From: Scytalidium lignicola
Taxonomy: Eukaryota; Ascomycota; Leotiomycetes
NCBI GenBank assembly: GCA_002812745.2
Contig: NCSJ02000005.1
Coordinates: forward strand, 248,001 to 312,000
Length of the DNA: 64,000 nucleotides
Direction of reading: 5' to 3'
Under the pieces are notes generated by a model. It worked only from the letters and a program-made list of their open reading frames with translations, was not told where the DNA came from and ran no database searches. A program made the translations under genes and the position numbers. Below are positions 33,329 through 46,288 of the stretch, in pieces; positions within the stretch are counted from its first letter, which is position 1; each line of letters begins with the position of its first letter.

Positions 33329-36300
33329 ATGCTGGAGCCAGATGGTACAATCCATCATGGTGAGCATCCTCCCTCCACCCTCCAACTGCATATCATTTTA
33401 TGCGTTGGAAAGGCCAGTAGCTGGGCTGCTCGGCGTGTGCAAACTTGGTCCTTGGTAACTCCGGCGCATGCAACTTTTCTTTTCGACAGGACGCATATCC
33501 TTCAACATTCTGTTCATGATATTTAGAAAGGCCTGACTGACTGACCAACTCTGTAGGCGACGACAATAGAGAACCGGAAATCATTGAGCAACGTGGTCGG
33601 AGCGCAAACTCACCCGCTTCACCCGGGCTACTCATTCCTAAGAACCGAAGTACTGGAAACCTACTCGTTCATGCCGCATCCGGCACTGTGGATAGATCCA
33701 AAATACGATTCTCTTTTGACGGAGGGATGATGGCAGATATGGACACAATGTCAAGGTGCGTTTCTCGCTTTTTCTTCTCCCCCACCATGCGGTTCGATCA
33801 CCACAAGGCTGCGGAGGCTACACGAGGCTAGCCCCGTCCCCTAGCCTTGGTCTAAACACAAATAACCTTGAGGGCTTATCCATCTTATTTAATTCCTGTT
33901 GATGAGTCACGTTCAATCATTACGGAAGGCGCACATCAAGACTCTCTTTCCTCTAAAATTATTCAAGCTGCTGTTATTAAAGGCTAACTTGCCATATACT
34001 AGACCTCCCATCTTAACAGAACATGAACATGGGCTTGGAGCCTCAGGTTTAAGAAGAATACGGCAACAACCTCCAGCTCGAGCTCCGACCCTTCCTGTTT
34101 CGTCTGCATCGTCATCACGCAATCCCTCTCTTGGGCGATCGTCCTCAATGATTTTCACATTGCCTATCCCGTCTTCCCGCAAGGCGTCTGGTTCCGTTAC
34201 ATCCGGTCCTTCGTCACCAACTCTGAACTTTACGGAAGATCTTAGTAGATTTCCATCGGAGTCCCTGCATTCTTTCTCATTTGCTCATAATTCGGAGGAA
34301 TTCATACACAATCGTCAAAATGTCTTAAAGCGGTCGGTAGAGTTTATGTCACAGAAGCTAGGATGGGGGACTGCAACAACGCCTGGAATTGCGAGTGCTC
34401 AAGCACGTGTTAGCGGCGATCAAGAGATGCAGAATATGCTGGAACTTCTAGCTAGGGCAAAATTAATAGGGGCCGACAATATTCCAGGACAAGGGCAGGC
34501 ATTAGGTTCGGGCCCTCTGACAGGACCAGCAGCTACTGAAGAGTCTAGAAATGTTTTTGAAAACAGCTTCATGCAACGAACGGAAAGCCCTGAGCGGTAT
34601 GACAGTCCGGCAATTTCTCCAACCGGTATCAGGAGGCCAATGCCTCCTTCGAGAATGCAGAGTGAGTTACATAAATTACAGATACAGGTGCAAGAGCAGG
34701 CGCAGGTGCAGGCACAGGCGCAAGAGGAAAAGGATAGGCCATCTTTGACCGCAGACCCGGACTCCGACATATCCTCAAGATCTACGACCAATGGAAGTGG
34801 GACGACAGCCAAGACATCACCTCCTGCTACCAGACGGCAGACTCTGAAACGAACTTTCACAGACACTACCCATCTAACAATCCATCAGACACTCATGGAT
34901 ACTCTTTCTCAACCGTATGAGGCTGGCGACGCCTTTCATGAAAATCTATTATCCCCCACAGTATCAAATGCTGGATCTCTTACAACTTCGATTGTCACCC
35001 ATCAAATAGGATCCGCTGTTCACGGACATTCGAGTCGCTGGGCGCCAGCAGCACAGGCAATCTTTACAACAGAAAGCACCTCTCCATACACAATACTTGC
35101 GGCAAACGACCTTGCTTGCCTAGTGTTTGGTGTCACAAAGGCTGAGGTTCGGAAAATGGGCATTCTCGAAGTGGTGAAGGAAGAAAGGAGAGCCTGGCTT
35201 GAAGAGAAACTCAGTTCGCCTGGATCAGGCTCAATATCAAGCTCGGTAGCAAGTTCAGGAAGAGTAACACCCAAGTCTCCACGTGACGGACCCATCCCGC
35301 AACCTAACTCTATTTCACCGTCATTCCTTATGGGCAAAAGCGGTGTTACGGCTCAGCTGCTGAGTAAGCCAAATTCTCGTCAAGCAGCTAACAATGCTAG
35401 GAGGGCACAAACAGATGATGGAGCGGGATCAAGTATAGCGCAGGCGAGGAAAAAGGCTGCCAAAGGCCTATTACACCATTCTAATAACAAGTCGAGAGGT
35501 GTTCTTTTATGTGGAGATGTAGTGCCTATTCAAAAAAGGAACGGCCACACCGGATCAGCTAGCTTGTGGGTTAAGGAAAAAAGAGGAGGTTTGATATGGG
35601 TTTTGGAGGAAATTCATGAAGACGTAGCTGTTATAAGTCTGAATGATGACGGCATGATTACAAAAGTATCTGGGTCTACAGAACCAATATGGGGAGAAGG
35701 CGTTGCGCGTACAGGCATTGACATTGGTAGATTGTTGCCACAGTTACCTCGACAAGGCTTTGATTCAAAGACAGGAGAAATCGATTATGCAGAGCTTGCC
35801 AAGCGGAAACATTTCACTGCTCGGAAATCAGGAAAAATAAATATTCCCACCCTTGTGGAGAAAGTGGCAGATTGTACCGATTTGCGGATATCAAGCTTTC
35901 CTCACATAGCAGGTATCATGGTTCTGTCCGCCGAGACACTCAAGATCACCAGTTCGAATTCGGTATTTTCAGCAGCACTCTTCGGACAAGAGAAGCCTGA
36001 TGGAAGACCAATTACTGACCTTATTCCCGACTTTGACCGAATTCTGCGAGTCCTCACCGAAGAAGATGGAGTCAACCTTGTTGATGGTCTTGTCATACCC
36101 GAGCACAGTTTCCGTCGTGCAAGAGCGTTCCTTGCTTTACGTGATGGCAAACCCGATGCCGCTGCTTACTTTTTACGACCAGATGGTTTACCTGCGAAAC
36201 ATAGAGACGGTTCGGAGATCAAGATAGATGCTCAGCTAAGGGTCGTAAAGTCAGAGCCACATCCAACATTTGACGAAAATGTGATTGAGGAGCGAAGTGA

Positions 36301-37566
36301 TGAAGAGAGTGACGCGAAGGGGGATGCACGTGTCTCAATACCAGAGCCTCAATCAGAGCTTGTATACGCTTTGTGGATTACATATTCTCGACACATCCAC
36401 TCGACTAAGCAAGTGCCTGGTGCAGTGACTCCGGCTGTATCTGAATCTATAACGCCTTTACATCAACCATCGCCTGGACAAACGGAAGTTGCAAGTCCTG
36501 TCGAAATGGATTCAGATGAGCCAAAGAAGGAGTCGTCCCATGCTTCCTTACTTGCTGAGCAGCTTAAAGCAGCTGCTGGGGAGACAGCAAAGAAACCATC
36601 GAGCACAGAACCACCAGCAAGTACCGAGAAGAAGAAAACCCTCACAGAAGCCATTCCTGAGATTGTCGAGCCACCTCATAAGAAGACACTCAATGATTTC
36701 GTAATCCTCGAAGCGATGGGCCAGGGTGCTTATGGGCAGGTGAAACTCGCCAGGTACAAAGATTCAAGCGAGAAGGTTGTACTGAAATATGTTACTAAAC
36801 GCCGGATCCTAGTTGATACATGGACAAGAGATCGACGATTAGGGACCGTGCCTCTAGAGATCCATGTCCTGGATTACCTCCGTCGTGACGGGCTCAAGCA
36901 TCCAAACATCATTGAGATGACAGATTTTTTCGAAGATGAGACTAATTACTATATTGAAATGGTACCCCACGGATTACCCGGTATGGATCTATTTGACTAC
37001 ATCGAACTTCGCGTGAATATGGAGGAGAATGAGTGTCGGAGTATCTTCGTCCAAGTTGCTAGGGCTATCCATCACCTTCATACGAAAGCTCTTGTGGTAC
37101 ACCGGGATATCAAAGATGAAAATGTTGTATTGGACGGCGAAGGAAATATTAAACTCATTGACTTTGGAAGTGCTGCGTACATCAAGAGTGGACCGTTTGA
37201 CGTCTTCGTTGGTACCATTGGTAAGTCTCTTTTTTTAACTATCAATAGTTCCAAAACTCGATTTAACTAATCCATTTCATAGACTATGCAGCGCCAGAAG
37301 TTCTAGCAGGCAAACCATATCGAGGTAAAGAGCAGGATGTATGGGCGCTCGGTATCCTATTATACACCATCGTCTATAAAGAGAACCCTTTCTACAGCAT
37401 CGATGAGATAATGGATCGAGATTTACGAGTACCGTATGTGATGAGCGAAGACAGCATTGATCTGATCCGTGCTATGCTAGATCGCGACGTCTCAAGCAGG
37501 ATTACGATTGAGCAGGTTCTAGAGCATCCTTGGTGTTTGGATATGGATGCAGAAGACGACGACTGA
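33329..37566 (+). CDS. PAS-domain serine/threonine kinase (Psk1/PASK type), one apparent frameshift
   Basis: Four exons (33329-33359, 33557-33755, 33873-37220, 37283-37566) give about 1286 residues once one extra base near 33982 is ignored. Exon 3 begins AYPSYLIPVDESRSIITEGA and continues to KIIQAAVIK; there the frame shifts by one base to ANLPYTRPPILTEHE. PAS-like regions lie at about residues 462-525 (SPYTILAANDLACLVFGVT) and 742-805 (GIMVLSAETLKITSSNSVF). The kinase domain at about 1013-1275 has GQGAYG, VVLKYV, HRDIKDEN and DFG, with the last intron splitting the activation segment (GTIDYAAPEVL). PAS kinases sense metabolic state and direct glucose use and glycogen and translation control. 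The first exon is short and its start uncertain. Confidence 0.87.
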
Positions 37567-38254
37567 TGACAAAAAGAAGAATATATAAAATAAGGTTTCG
37601 GGCTGCAATTTCAACGGGAGGCATATTACAGGATCAGGGGATAGGAATGATGATTTGCACCGATTATAAGTGAAGATGCGGTAGGTCAGGTATTGGATGG
37701 AATTAGGTTTTGGTATACCAAGAGGAGGTGGGATTTGTTGAATAGCAGCGTCTTATCAGGGATGAGGTATGATGAGGTCAAGGCATAGATCATATAAAAC
37801 GGCTGTTATTTTGTTTATCGTGCGTTCAGAAAAGAAGAGGCAAAGAGAGGGCATACATAGCATGATGATACCCCATGATTGTATTGGGCTGAATATTGGT
37901 TGCGCAATGTCATATTAAAACGATCCGTGTACGGACTGCATTGAAGGAGATGGAATATTCTGAGAATTCTAATCCTGTTCACCTAACTCTCACATTAGAG
38001 ACTGAGATAAATTGAGTGGCTCTTGAATAAGAAACAACCTCTTCTGGCTCACCCGTTAATTGTTTTAAGGTACCATAGCCTTGTAGGATAGCGGGGGTGG
38101 GGGACGAGGCTGAAAACAGTGTTAGCGTCCCCCGCTGTTTCCGCAATAGTAAATTCGTACAGCCTCGAGCAAGCTTCGACATTTTATCAACAACCATGTA
38201 TATTCGTACGAGTCTATAGCAATCAATCATCGCCAGCAACACCTGTGCGACAAA
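37567..38254. other. Intergenic region before the PXA gene
   Basis: About 690 bases holding the PAS kinase 3' end and the PXA-domain gene promoter. No other feature recognised. Confidence 0.5.
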
Positions 38255-41200
38255 ATGTCACGCCCACCACCCCGTCTCAAACCCCCTTCAGCCTCACACT
38301 CACCATCGCCTTCTCCAATCTCAATCCCAATCTTGCTCCCCATCCCAATCCCAAGCTCAAGCTCAAACTCCTCCACCTCAGACCGCACAACTCTCCTCCT
38401 CATCCGCCGCACCCTCTGTCCTTCCTCCTCCCACAACAACAACAACAATAATAACAATAATACCAACCCATCCGACATCACCAACAAAGGCCGCAACAAC
38501 ACGACCCCAGCACCGACAGCAATCGACGAGCTCCTCCCTCCGCTAACGAGCAGTAACGACGTGGATCTACAGCTCTACGCATTCATCGCGATCATAATCC
38601 GGGAGTTTGTGAATACGTGGTATGGCAAGATCACGCCTGATCAGGGGTTTGTGGAGGAGGTGGTGAGGATTATTGCGCATTGTACGAGGGGACTGGAGCA
38701 GAGGCTGCGGAAGGTGGATTTGGAGAGCTTGGTTTTTGACGAGCTGCCTGAGTTGGTGGAGATGCATGTTAAAGGTGAGTGTTGANTAAGGTTTTTTTTA
38801 GGGGGAGGCACATAGGATGTTCTTGGGGATTTTTTTGGTTACTCTTCTTGGGATGGTTTATTTGGGTTGATTTTGGATGAGTCCTGTGGATACCAATTTT
38901 TCCCTTTCAAACTGCAGATTTTGGATATGGAGTTTATTTTGGAGTGTCCCNTTTTTTTACTCAGAAGATTCTATATTCTGGCTACTTCTTTTAATGACAT
39001 AAATTCACAAGCTAACTTCCAATTTAGCATATCGAACAGCACACCATCAATGCCATCCACCAATCGAACCAAATCCACGACAGATATACCATTGTCTATG
39101 GCCACTCCCCGCTCTCTCACCCGTCCCAGACAAGCACAATCCGGATCCCGCTATCGTGGAAGACCAAGCAGAGAACGAAGCGGCGTATAGACAGCTTCTC
39201 GTTCAAGGAGTCTTGGCTATTCTCCTCCCTACCGAAGACTTAGAAAACGAGTGTCTTACTTCCCTCGTGAGCCAGATCCTCTCGGAGATGATTCTTGGCG
39301 GTGGTATTGGGGGAAAGGCTTCTGAACCGTGGCTTCTTTGGGAAGCATTCACAAAGATCGCGGAGACGATACAGGCTCACATGCCCAAGTCGAAGGCAGA
39401 AGTACGAGCCAGGAGATCGAAATCGCTCTCGATTCGGGATGCCAAGAACCTGGATTATCTACATGATGCCGCTACTACTACTACTACTACTGGGGCGGAA
39501 AAGGGCCTAGATTCAAAGGTTGCTACCGTAGGAAGTAAATCTTTCATGACTGGAAAGAACTGGTCATTCCAAAAGACCTTCTGGCTTATCCTACAGTATT
39601 TGTTTGTAGGATTTGCTGCGATACGATTCGTTATCATTACGATAGCGAACTCCTCCTCACTCCCTTCTCGTATTCCCTCATCCACACGGAGAGGAGAATC
39701 AACATCGTCGTCGGCTAGTGAGTCGCGGGCGGCCAAGTCAACGTCAACGGAAACCAGCTCAACGAGCTCAGGTGGCCGAACACCACCGTTAAAAGTGCCT
39801 ATCGTTAAGATGAAGATATGGACCTGCCTGTCGAGTTTGCTGCTTTTGGACGCTCGCATGCCATGGTTGAGCGCCACGATAGCAATGCTGCAATGGGGAG
39901 CGTTGATAGGGCCTGGGCAGATAGCGAATACTGATGGAACGATAGATAGGTATGTACGGGGCTGACACATTTCTCTTAAAACCCTCCGAGACTACCACCA
40001 CCACCACCACCCTCTCATTTTTCTTTTTTGCACATGTCGTTTACTCGTGGGCTGCAACGTTCTTGGTGTGCAAGCGCCAACAAGCATCTATGTCACGCCG
40101 CATGAGATTCCAGTCACTTGATCTGAATCGTCCCAGTCATGTTGCAGCAACGAGGTGTTTCTGTGACTGCTCGGGACCGGGGATGATGGCATTGTTGAAC
40201 AACCTTCTTTTCCCGTTGCTGTTGTTATGCATGTTGAGGCGTGCATGAAGCTCGATATGAGATGCGGATACCCGCTCGAGTCCGAGCACCTCGCCGGCTG
40301 GGGTGGCAGAGATGCAATGTCACTCAATTAAAATTTCACCCCCGCAGTTCGCGATTTCTTTACTGTAATTTTGAAAATCTGAAATTTTCGTGGAATAATT
40401 ATGCCGTCTGCGAAATCGCTGAGTTTCTCTTCCACCCGGTTGGTCTCTTTACAAAATGGCAAAGGAGGGGGCGCATCAAAGAAGTTCTTTGTCCAAATCC
40501 GAGGGCATAACTCAGCAATTTGCATACTCCGCAGACGGGTTGCGCGTAAAGCGCTGAGATTGCAAATTCCCCATTCGATACCTCTTTTCTCTTTTATTTT
40601 CCAACCTCAAATCAGAGTATTTCCTTGGAGCCCGGGAGCATGCACCCCGGCTCTCCATTTTGCTGGGCGGGGGCGAAGGCGAGGACCATCAAGCCCTACG
40701 ACCGCCTCCTCTACGCGCCCGGCGTAAATTGCTGCAGGGCCCATCTCTTATCCGGCAAAGCCTCGCATCGTACCGCACTTCCCTCCCGTGGACCAAAGTC
40801 TTTGCGAGCTCCAGTCTAGTCCACTCCAGTTCACTCCAGTCCACTCAGTGGTCTACGCCGTCCTCCTGCATTTCCATATTACTGTACTGCAACTGAAGCC
40901 AGATGCCACTACGGTCCTGGACTCTGCAAGCCCTCGATGGAGCTGCGGCCGATGTCCGGTCTGTTCTCCGCTCCTCCTGTGCGCCTCGAGCGTGCGCCAA
41001 GCAGCTGTTAAATCCCTTACCGCTGTCTCCTTTCCGAACAGACGTTTTCTTGGGAATCCGCGTGGTACAGCGTCTAGTTCGCGGCGGGCTGAGGGCAAAA
41101 CTTACGATTGATTTTTCCTTTCCTGTCAAATCTCTTGGCTCCTCTCTCTCTCTCTCAGTCTTACCATTTTCTACACGGCTACGGCGCCTCTTTTCTTTTC

Positions 41201-41792
41201 CTTTCTTTTTTTCCCCTTCATCTCCTTCCTTTCTCGTTAAATTGATTTTATCCTTCCAATTTTACCCTTTTTGGCCATTTTTCTTTTCTTCCTTGTCTTG
41301 TTGCTTTTTTTCTCCCGCAATTTACCTAATTCGTCTTTCCGTTCTCCACCCGTGCTGCAAGGTCAGGCTGACCATTGACTGACAAAATCAAAAAGAATTC
41401 TATCCCATGCCATCCAAACGCACGTGCTCGACCTAGCCCTTCTGCCCCTGCTCCTGCGAAACGCACGGGCTGCGCTCTTCCCCAACAACACCCTCGCTCC
41501 ACCGCGTATCGTTCCCTCCCCGGCGGAACAGCTCCTTATACGACGCCGTTGCGCGCAAGCCATCCTCTTACTGATTCCGGTCAAGGTCCAGGAGATATAT
41601 TTCGGGGCTAGTACTAGCGACGGAGCTGACCGAGTAGTCCAGGAAGTGGAGGAGACGCTCCTGAACATCTTTGACGATAGTTACTGTAATAAGCATCTCT
41701 TGTACAGAATAGTCGAGCTAGTCATCCTCCGATTGATGCCTGAACTAGCTGAAAAGGGGATCTCTGAGTTACTAGAGGAGAGACTAAGTTAG
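38255..41792 (+). CDS. PXA-domain membrane protein, with an apparent 1.45-kb intron
   Basis: Three exons (38255-38774, 39028-39949, 41396-41792) give 612 residues. After a Pro/Ser-rich start and a run of nine Asn comes the PXA domain: DVDLQLYAFIAIIIREFVN to LVFDELPELVEMHVK, joined across a 253-bp intron to AYRTAHHQCHPPIEPN, then LLVQGVLAILLPTEDLENE and the conserved SEPWLLWEAF region. A membrane segment follows (FWLILQYLFVGFAAIRFVIIT). Exon 2 ends GTIDR at a GTATGT donor; the only matching continuation, ILSHAIQTHVLDLALL and RNARAALFPNN, is 1446 bases away after AAAAAG. PXA domains occur in sorting-nexin-like endosomal and ER proteins. Both introns contain or adjoin odd sequence; two Ns (38786, 38951) lie in the first. 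Confidence 0.82.
39950..41395 (+). other. Very long intron inside the PXA gene, with CT-rich tract
   Basis: This stretch is bounded by a GTATGT donor and an AG acceptor in matching phase 2. Most introns here are under 110 bp, so 1446 bp is exceptional. Its last 250 bases (about 41140-41360) are strongly CT-rich, as fungal promoters and leaders often are. Short plus-strand frames (40903-41382 and others) have no domain. It could be an intron enlarged by insertion, or hold an internal promoter. Confidence 0.55.
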
Positions 41793-43011
41793 TTCTGTCG
41801 AAAAAAGAAAGAAAGAACCAAGAAAAGAAATAAAACATAAAACCGCATTACTGCATTGGCAATGCTCGAAATGCAAACTGTACGTGTTACGGCTTTCCCG
41901 TGACGTCTCTGAGATTGCCGATCACTTTGCGTTGTGTAACCGTCAACCGAGTCTGGAACTTCAGCAGAGAAGTGTGCATATGCGGTGTTGTGTTCCCGTA
42001 TTTTCAGAAGGGCCGCCCAAATTCAAATGGGCCACCTGAACAATCATATATTGGAAAAAAAATAACACTACTGAGCCAAGGAGGTGTGCCAGAAATTTGA
42101 CAATGCGTTGTGCCCAGAAAATATCCCTATAATCCCTATTTCCCACTGACACCTTGATTTGCCAGCCCCTGAAAAGGGTCAATGTATCCCTGAAACCCCC
42201 CGATCTCGCAATCCCTTATATGCATTCCTCACCCCTAAAAACCCCCAAAGTTGTGTGCTGTGGAGACAAAAACAGGNAAAAAAAGGTTCGTAAAACCCGA
42301 CAAGTGCGGGATGGAAAACAGATATTCAAATGCGGAAAATTTGAAATAAGAAAAGAGAAGGAAAAAAGGAGGAAATAAAATAACCCTTGCCATAACAAAA
42401 AGAGGGTTACAAAAAAAAGGGAAAAAAGGGAAAAGGTCGTTAATTCCCCAAACCCCCAAGCTCGACTCGGGTATCATTTCAATGTGCGTTGTGAAGAAGA
42501 GCATTGTAAATCNAAAAAACAAATATTAACGGGCAAAAAATGATAAGAAATAAGACCCAAATATAACCCGTCTCTGCTAACTACATATAAACCCGGAGAA
42601 GAGACGTGTGAAAGTAGAGTGTAAACGATTCCGCGTGAGCGGGAGAGAAAAGAGATCTTGTTCGGGTATATGTATGCGTATGGTATTTTCCGTAACCCCC
42701 TTCCCCCCCATGAGCCAGCCTGCAACTCCCAGACCAGTAAAACGAAGAGTTGGTATATGATATTGCTGTTGATGAAGAGGTATAGAAGATGGTGAAGAAA
42801 GTGTCGAAAATCAAAAGGTATAGAAATCGTTCGATGTAAGAAATGACAAGCATTGNAAAAAAAAAGGAGGCTGAGATCGATATTGCGCCGCTGCGCTCGC
42901 TCGATATACACAGTATAGACCGTAGATAGATAGAGATGATGATGTTCCGTTCCAGAAGTTAGAAGCGTTTTGAGATGTAGAAGAAATGATAGGTTTCATT
43001 CATAAATATCC
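41793..43011. other. Convergent 3' region
   Basis: About 1.2 kb between the convergent PXA and CENP-B-like genes, rich in A and G on the plus strand, with three isolated Ns (42277, 42513, 42856), each directly before a run of A. No supported gene. Confidence 0.5.
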
Positions 43012-44883
43012 TTAACATCCAGTTGTAATCGGTTGTTCAATCTTCAGTGCTTGGGATTCGCAATCTTGCTCAGCTATTCGATGGAGTCCGCCAGGGAGTG
43101 GTCCATTATTCTGTTGCAACCTCATCTTTTCTGTTAGCTTGAGTACCGTCATATATTCGTTCTCATCGACGAGGCCATTTGCTCCTTGGTTGTTAAAGTA
43201 GGTGAGCAAGGTATCTAGAGCCCGGCGAGCGTCGTCCTGTGTCGGAGAGCCGGGGGCTGATGAGCCTGGTGGCGACTGGAGACCCGAAGGTGGAGGTGCC
43301 ATCGATCCGTTGCTACTGCTGTGATGTAGAGGTGGTGAGGAGATGGCTGAGTCGAGACCGAAGGACGGAGCCATCTCGTGAACTGGCGAATCTAGCGCTG
43401 AGGATGGTGCAGTGACTGGCATATTGTATTTTGGTGTCATAGGCTCAGTGGACTGGTTCGAGATGAATGATGGATCTATTCCAAGCATGGGGAAAGTCTG
43501 ACTTCGTGGCCGTTGAAAGTTGTTTCCTGGTGGAGGAAGCCGTGCCTGTTGTGAAGGCAACCACGACCCGGAGCTTCCGTCTGGAGAGAAAGAAAACGGA
43601 GCCGTTGGGCTTGTAGGCCCGGCAGAAAACGAGGAAGGCGCAGTATCCGTGAATGCACTTGACAGAGAAGTTGTACTCTGGGAGTTGGAGTGCCTGTAGC
43701 CGTTCTGAGCGAATTCGAGGTAGCTGTTGATGCTGTCCGACTTCACATCTTCATCACTCTTAGTTGCCGAGAGTGGAGAAGGAGAAGCAAGCCCATTCGG
43801 AGAGGTTGGAGAAAGGCCATTTGGTGTTTGAGATGTTGAAGCACCTGTTGACTCGGGGTTTAGTGAGGCGCTTTCCGAAATGTTGGTCTCCGAGGCTCTT
43901 CGCGTTAGCTTCCCACCTCCAATCCCATTCTTTTGCTTGAACTTCTCAAGCCAGCTGGCACTGTTGGTTTTCAGAGGGCTCTCGTTGTTGCCAACCGTGG
44001 TTGCAAAAAATCGCGCCTTTTCCTTGATTGCTGCATCTGACAAGGGGATGCCTTGCTTCTGAGAGTTCCTAACCCAGTTCGCGAGCGCTCTCTCGATATC
44101 GGGGAACTTGCCCTTTGCACGCTTTACTGGAGACGAGCTACGGTCTTCTGGAAATAGATACTTTTCTCTCTGGCGCAAAACCTTAGACACCGTGCTAAAG
44201 TTATGATTTAGTAAATGGCCAAGGGAGAGAGAAGAAGAAAAGCAAGAAAAGGAATAAGGTAAAAAAAGGAAGGAAGCCACGGAAAGAGTCAATACCTTCT
44301 TTCCACACCAAACATTGCTAGGACAGTCACAGTTAGCTAAAGGTAAAACATTCTCTGGTGGCGGTCATTCCTCACCTCCAATTTCGGTCTGCTTTACAGT
44401 AGGGTTGTCCTCGTGATATTGGCACATACGCCTTCTGTCACTGTCCGTCAGGGTTTTCCTTGGGGTTGGATTTGAGTGAATTGCTGGCAGTTTGGTGGTC
44501 TTCAGAGAGGCTGATGCCGGAGGAATGGCGACTGGAGGTGCTGGAGCTGGTACTGGGGCAGGAGCTGAATAGCTTGCTGGATTCGTCAACATACTCGGCC
44601 AAGTTGGGTGGCTCGGCATAATCAAAGGCAAGAGCTGTTGATGAGTTGATTGTGTCGGTGGTGCCAATCTGGTGAAGGACGGTTCAGGAGGCAGCCCATG
44701 ATTATTCATGGACTCCATATAGGAATAACCACCATACTCATGTATCGGCGACTGGTGCTGCGAAGAAGAATTGTAGCTATTGTTGATATCTACCCATCCA
44801 TCGTTGCCGAAGCCGTTGTCCTGTCCCGTGAGCGTGTCATGGTCCATGCCGACTTGAGCCATGATGGGATTCGAATTGTGCAT
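43012..44883 (-). CDS. CENP-B/Tc5-type DNA-binding protein without transposase core
   Basis: Three exons (44883-44376, 44317-44296, 44194-43012) give 570 residues. Exon 2 is a 22-nt microexon; joining it restores QTEIGAMFGVERSTVSKVLRQ, the recognition helix of a CENP-B N-terminal HTH. The domain starts at RKTLTDSDRRRMCQYHEDNP and is followed by the second, Tc5-type HTH (FPDIERALANWVRNSQKQGI to WLEKFKQKNGI). The rest is Ser/Pro-rich, with a conserved C-terminal helix (DDARRALDTLLTYFNNQ). There is no DDE endonuclease domain, so this looks like a host gene derived from a pogo/Tc5-family transposase, as for CENP-B and fission yeast Abp1. It probably binds DNA in the nucleus and may regulate transcription. 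The start at 44883 is the first in-frame ATG; an upstream exon is possible. Confidence 0.82.
44296..44317 (-). other. 22-nt microexon of the CENP-B-like gene
   Basis: Flanked by a 58-bp and a 101-bp intron with standard splice ends. It codes for the residues AMFGVER at the centre of the DNA-recognition helix-turn-helix; skipping it would change the frame and remove DNA binding. Confidence 0.8.
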
Positions 44884-45613
44884 CTCTCGGGATTGCAGCA
44901 GCGCAGTGCCCAAGTATTCTTATGCGACACAAAGCACCAGTTATGTAGATGTTGGTATCGGTCTGGTGTTGGCGACGGTACAGGCGGCGGTGGTACAGCA
45001 AGTTGGTGGTGGTGGTTCCTGGCTAAGGCTGTCCCTCAAGAACGGCAGACTGCATGCATGATAAGCCGAGTGTTCCTGGGTAAGGCAGCGTCAAATGGAG
45101 GAGCAAAGCACCCCAGTGCAGCGCTGCAGCTCAGTTGGAGGTTGGAAACTCAAGAAGGAGGGCCAGCTGAGCGCGAAGGTTGCTTAAACGCACACAGGCA
45201 CACACGCACACACAGCATATGGGGAAATGCGAGTTAAAGCTGCAGAGGCTCGTCGAGGTTGGAATGAGTGCCGGATGGAGGAGCACAGCGGTGGGTGTTT
45301 GTACTCGGCCAGGTGCGCACGGGGGGGAGTAGTAGTGGGTTGTGGGTTGTTGGAGGTGGTGGGTGTGGTTGGGAAGGAAGTCGCAGGGGACCAGCAGAAC
45401 GACCACCCTACCAGCTACCAGCCCATGGTGCGGAGAACCTGTGGCTTTTCTAGTACCTGGATGCCGAACTTTCGACCTGTAATAATATAGAAAAAGAGAG
45501 CGAGAGAAGGACAGACCAAAGAGAGAAGAGGAACCCAGAGAGAGAAAAAGACAGACAGAGAAAAGACCCTGCCTGGCCTGCTACGGGCACCAGCGCGGGT
45601 ACTGTACGAGGGG

Positions 45614-45705
45614 CACAACCACCACAACCACCACAACCATCACCACCACCACTAAACAGTTACGACTACCACAACCACCACCACAACTAGCAGCGCCGCC
45701 GCCGC
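45614..45705. repeat. ACC/CAA-rich microsatellite
   Basis: Imperfect repeats of ACCACAACC and CACCACCACC, interrupted near 45653-45664, ending in GCCGCCGCC. It lies in the likely leader of the minus-strand CENP-B-like gene. Confidence 0.7.
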
Positions 45706-46258
45706 CTGTCGCGCACAACCAAGGAAGAGAAGGAAAGAAGACAAATTGCTAGGAGCTTGATAGCGTGGGACGCCGAGAGAGGAAGTGCAAACATCAGCCG
45801 CCTGTCACCGCGACGCCGCCCCCCATATCACTTCAACTGACCACCAAAAACGGTTCGTTTGAATGGAAGAACTGCTAGGGCGGGAGCAGATCTCGTTCAA
45901 TGCTCCATTGGACGGAGCACACCAGCTTTTTTCGGAGACCCGGCCAACCGACGGCGATACGGGGTGCCTGATTATCGTCGAGAGTTTCGTTATTAGCATT
46001 ACTATTATCGTGAGGAGGAGGATTCCTGCGATTGGTTTGCTCAAAGGCCTCTTCCGGGTGTGCCATTGGGGGGTAGATCTCTCTTTCCAGGAGCGAAGGG
46101 GGAGGATGATTGCTGAGCGGCGATAGGGGCCCTAAGTCGAGACTTTCGAGGACGCCTTCGAATAGCGTGTAGGGCAGCGGCCGAGTACCCGAGCAGAAAG
46201 TAAGGGTACCACCTTTTTTCGGGCTTTGGCTTACTCGTTACAAGTATGATTACAGTTA

Positions 46259-46288
46259 GAGTCGAGTCGAGTCGAGTCGAGTCGAGTC
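46259..46288. repeat. Pentanucleotide microsatellite (GAGTC)6
   Basis: Six exact tandem copies of GAGTC. No function is implied. Confidence 0.9.

Noticed and set aside
34420..34866. 148-residue minus-strand ORF
   Set aside because: Antisense to the Gln/Ala/Val repeats of the PAS kinase; Cys-rich only because of that repeat.
39455..39970. 171-residue minus-strand ORF
   Set aside because: It is a shadow of the PXA gene, antisense to its conserved exon.
40903..41382. 159-residue ORF within the long PXA intron
   Set aside because: Its second half is Phe/Ser/Leu-rich because of the CT tract; no domain. Treated as part of the intron.
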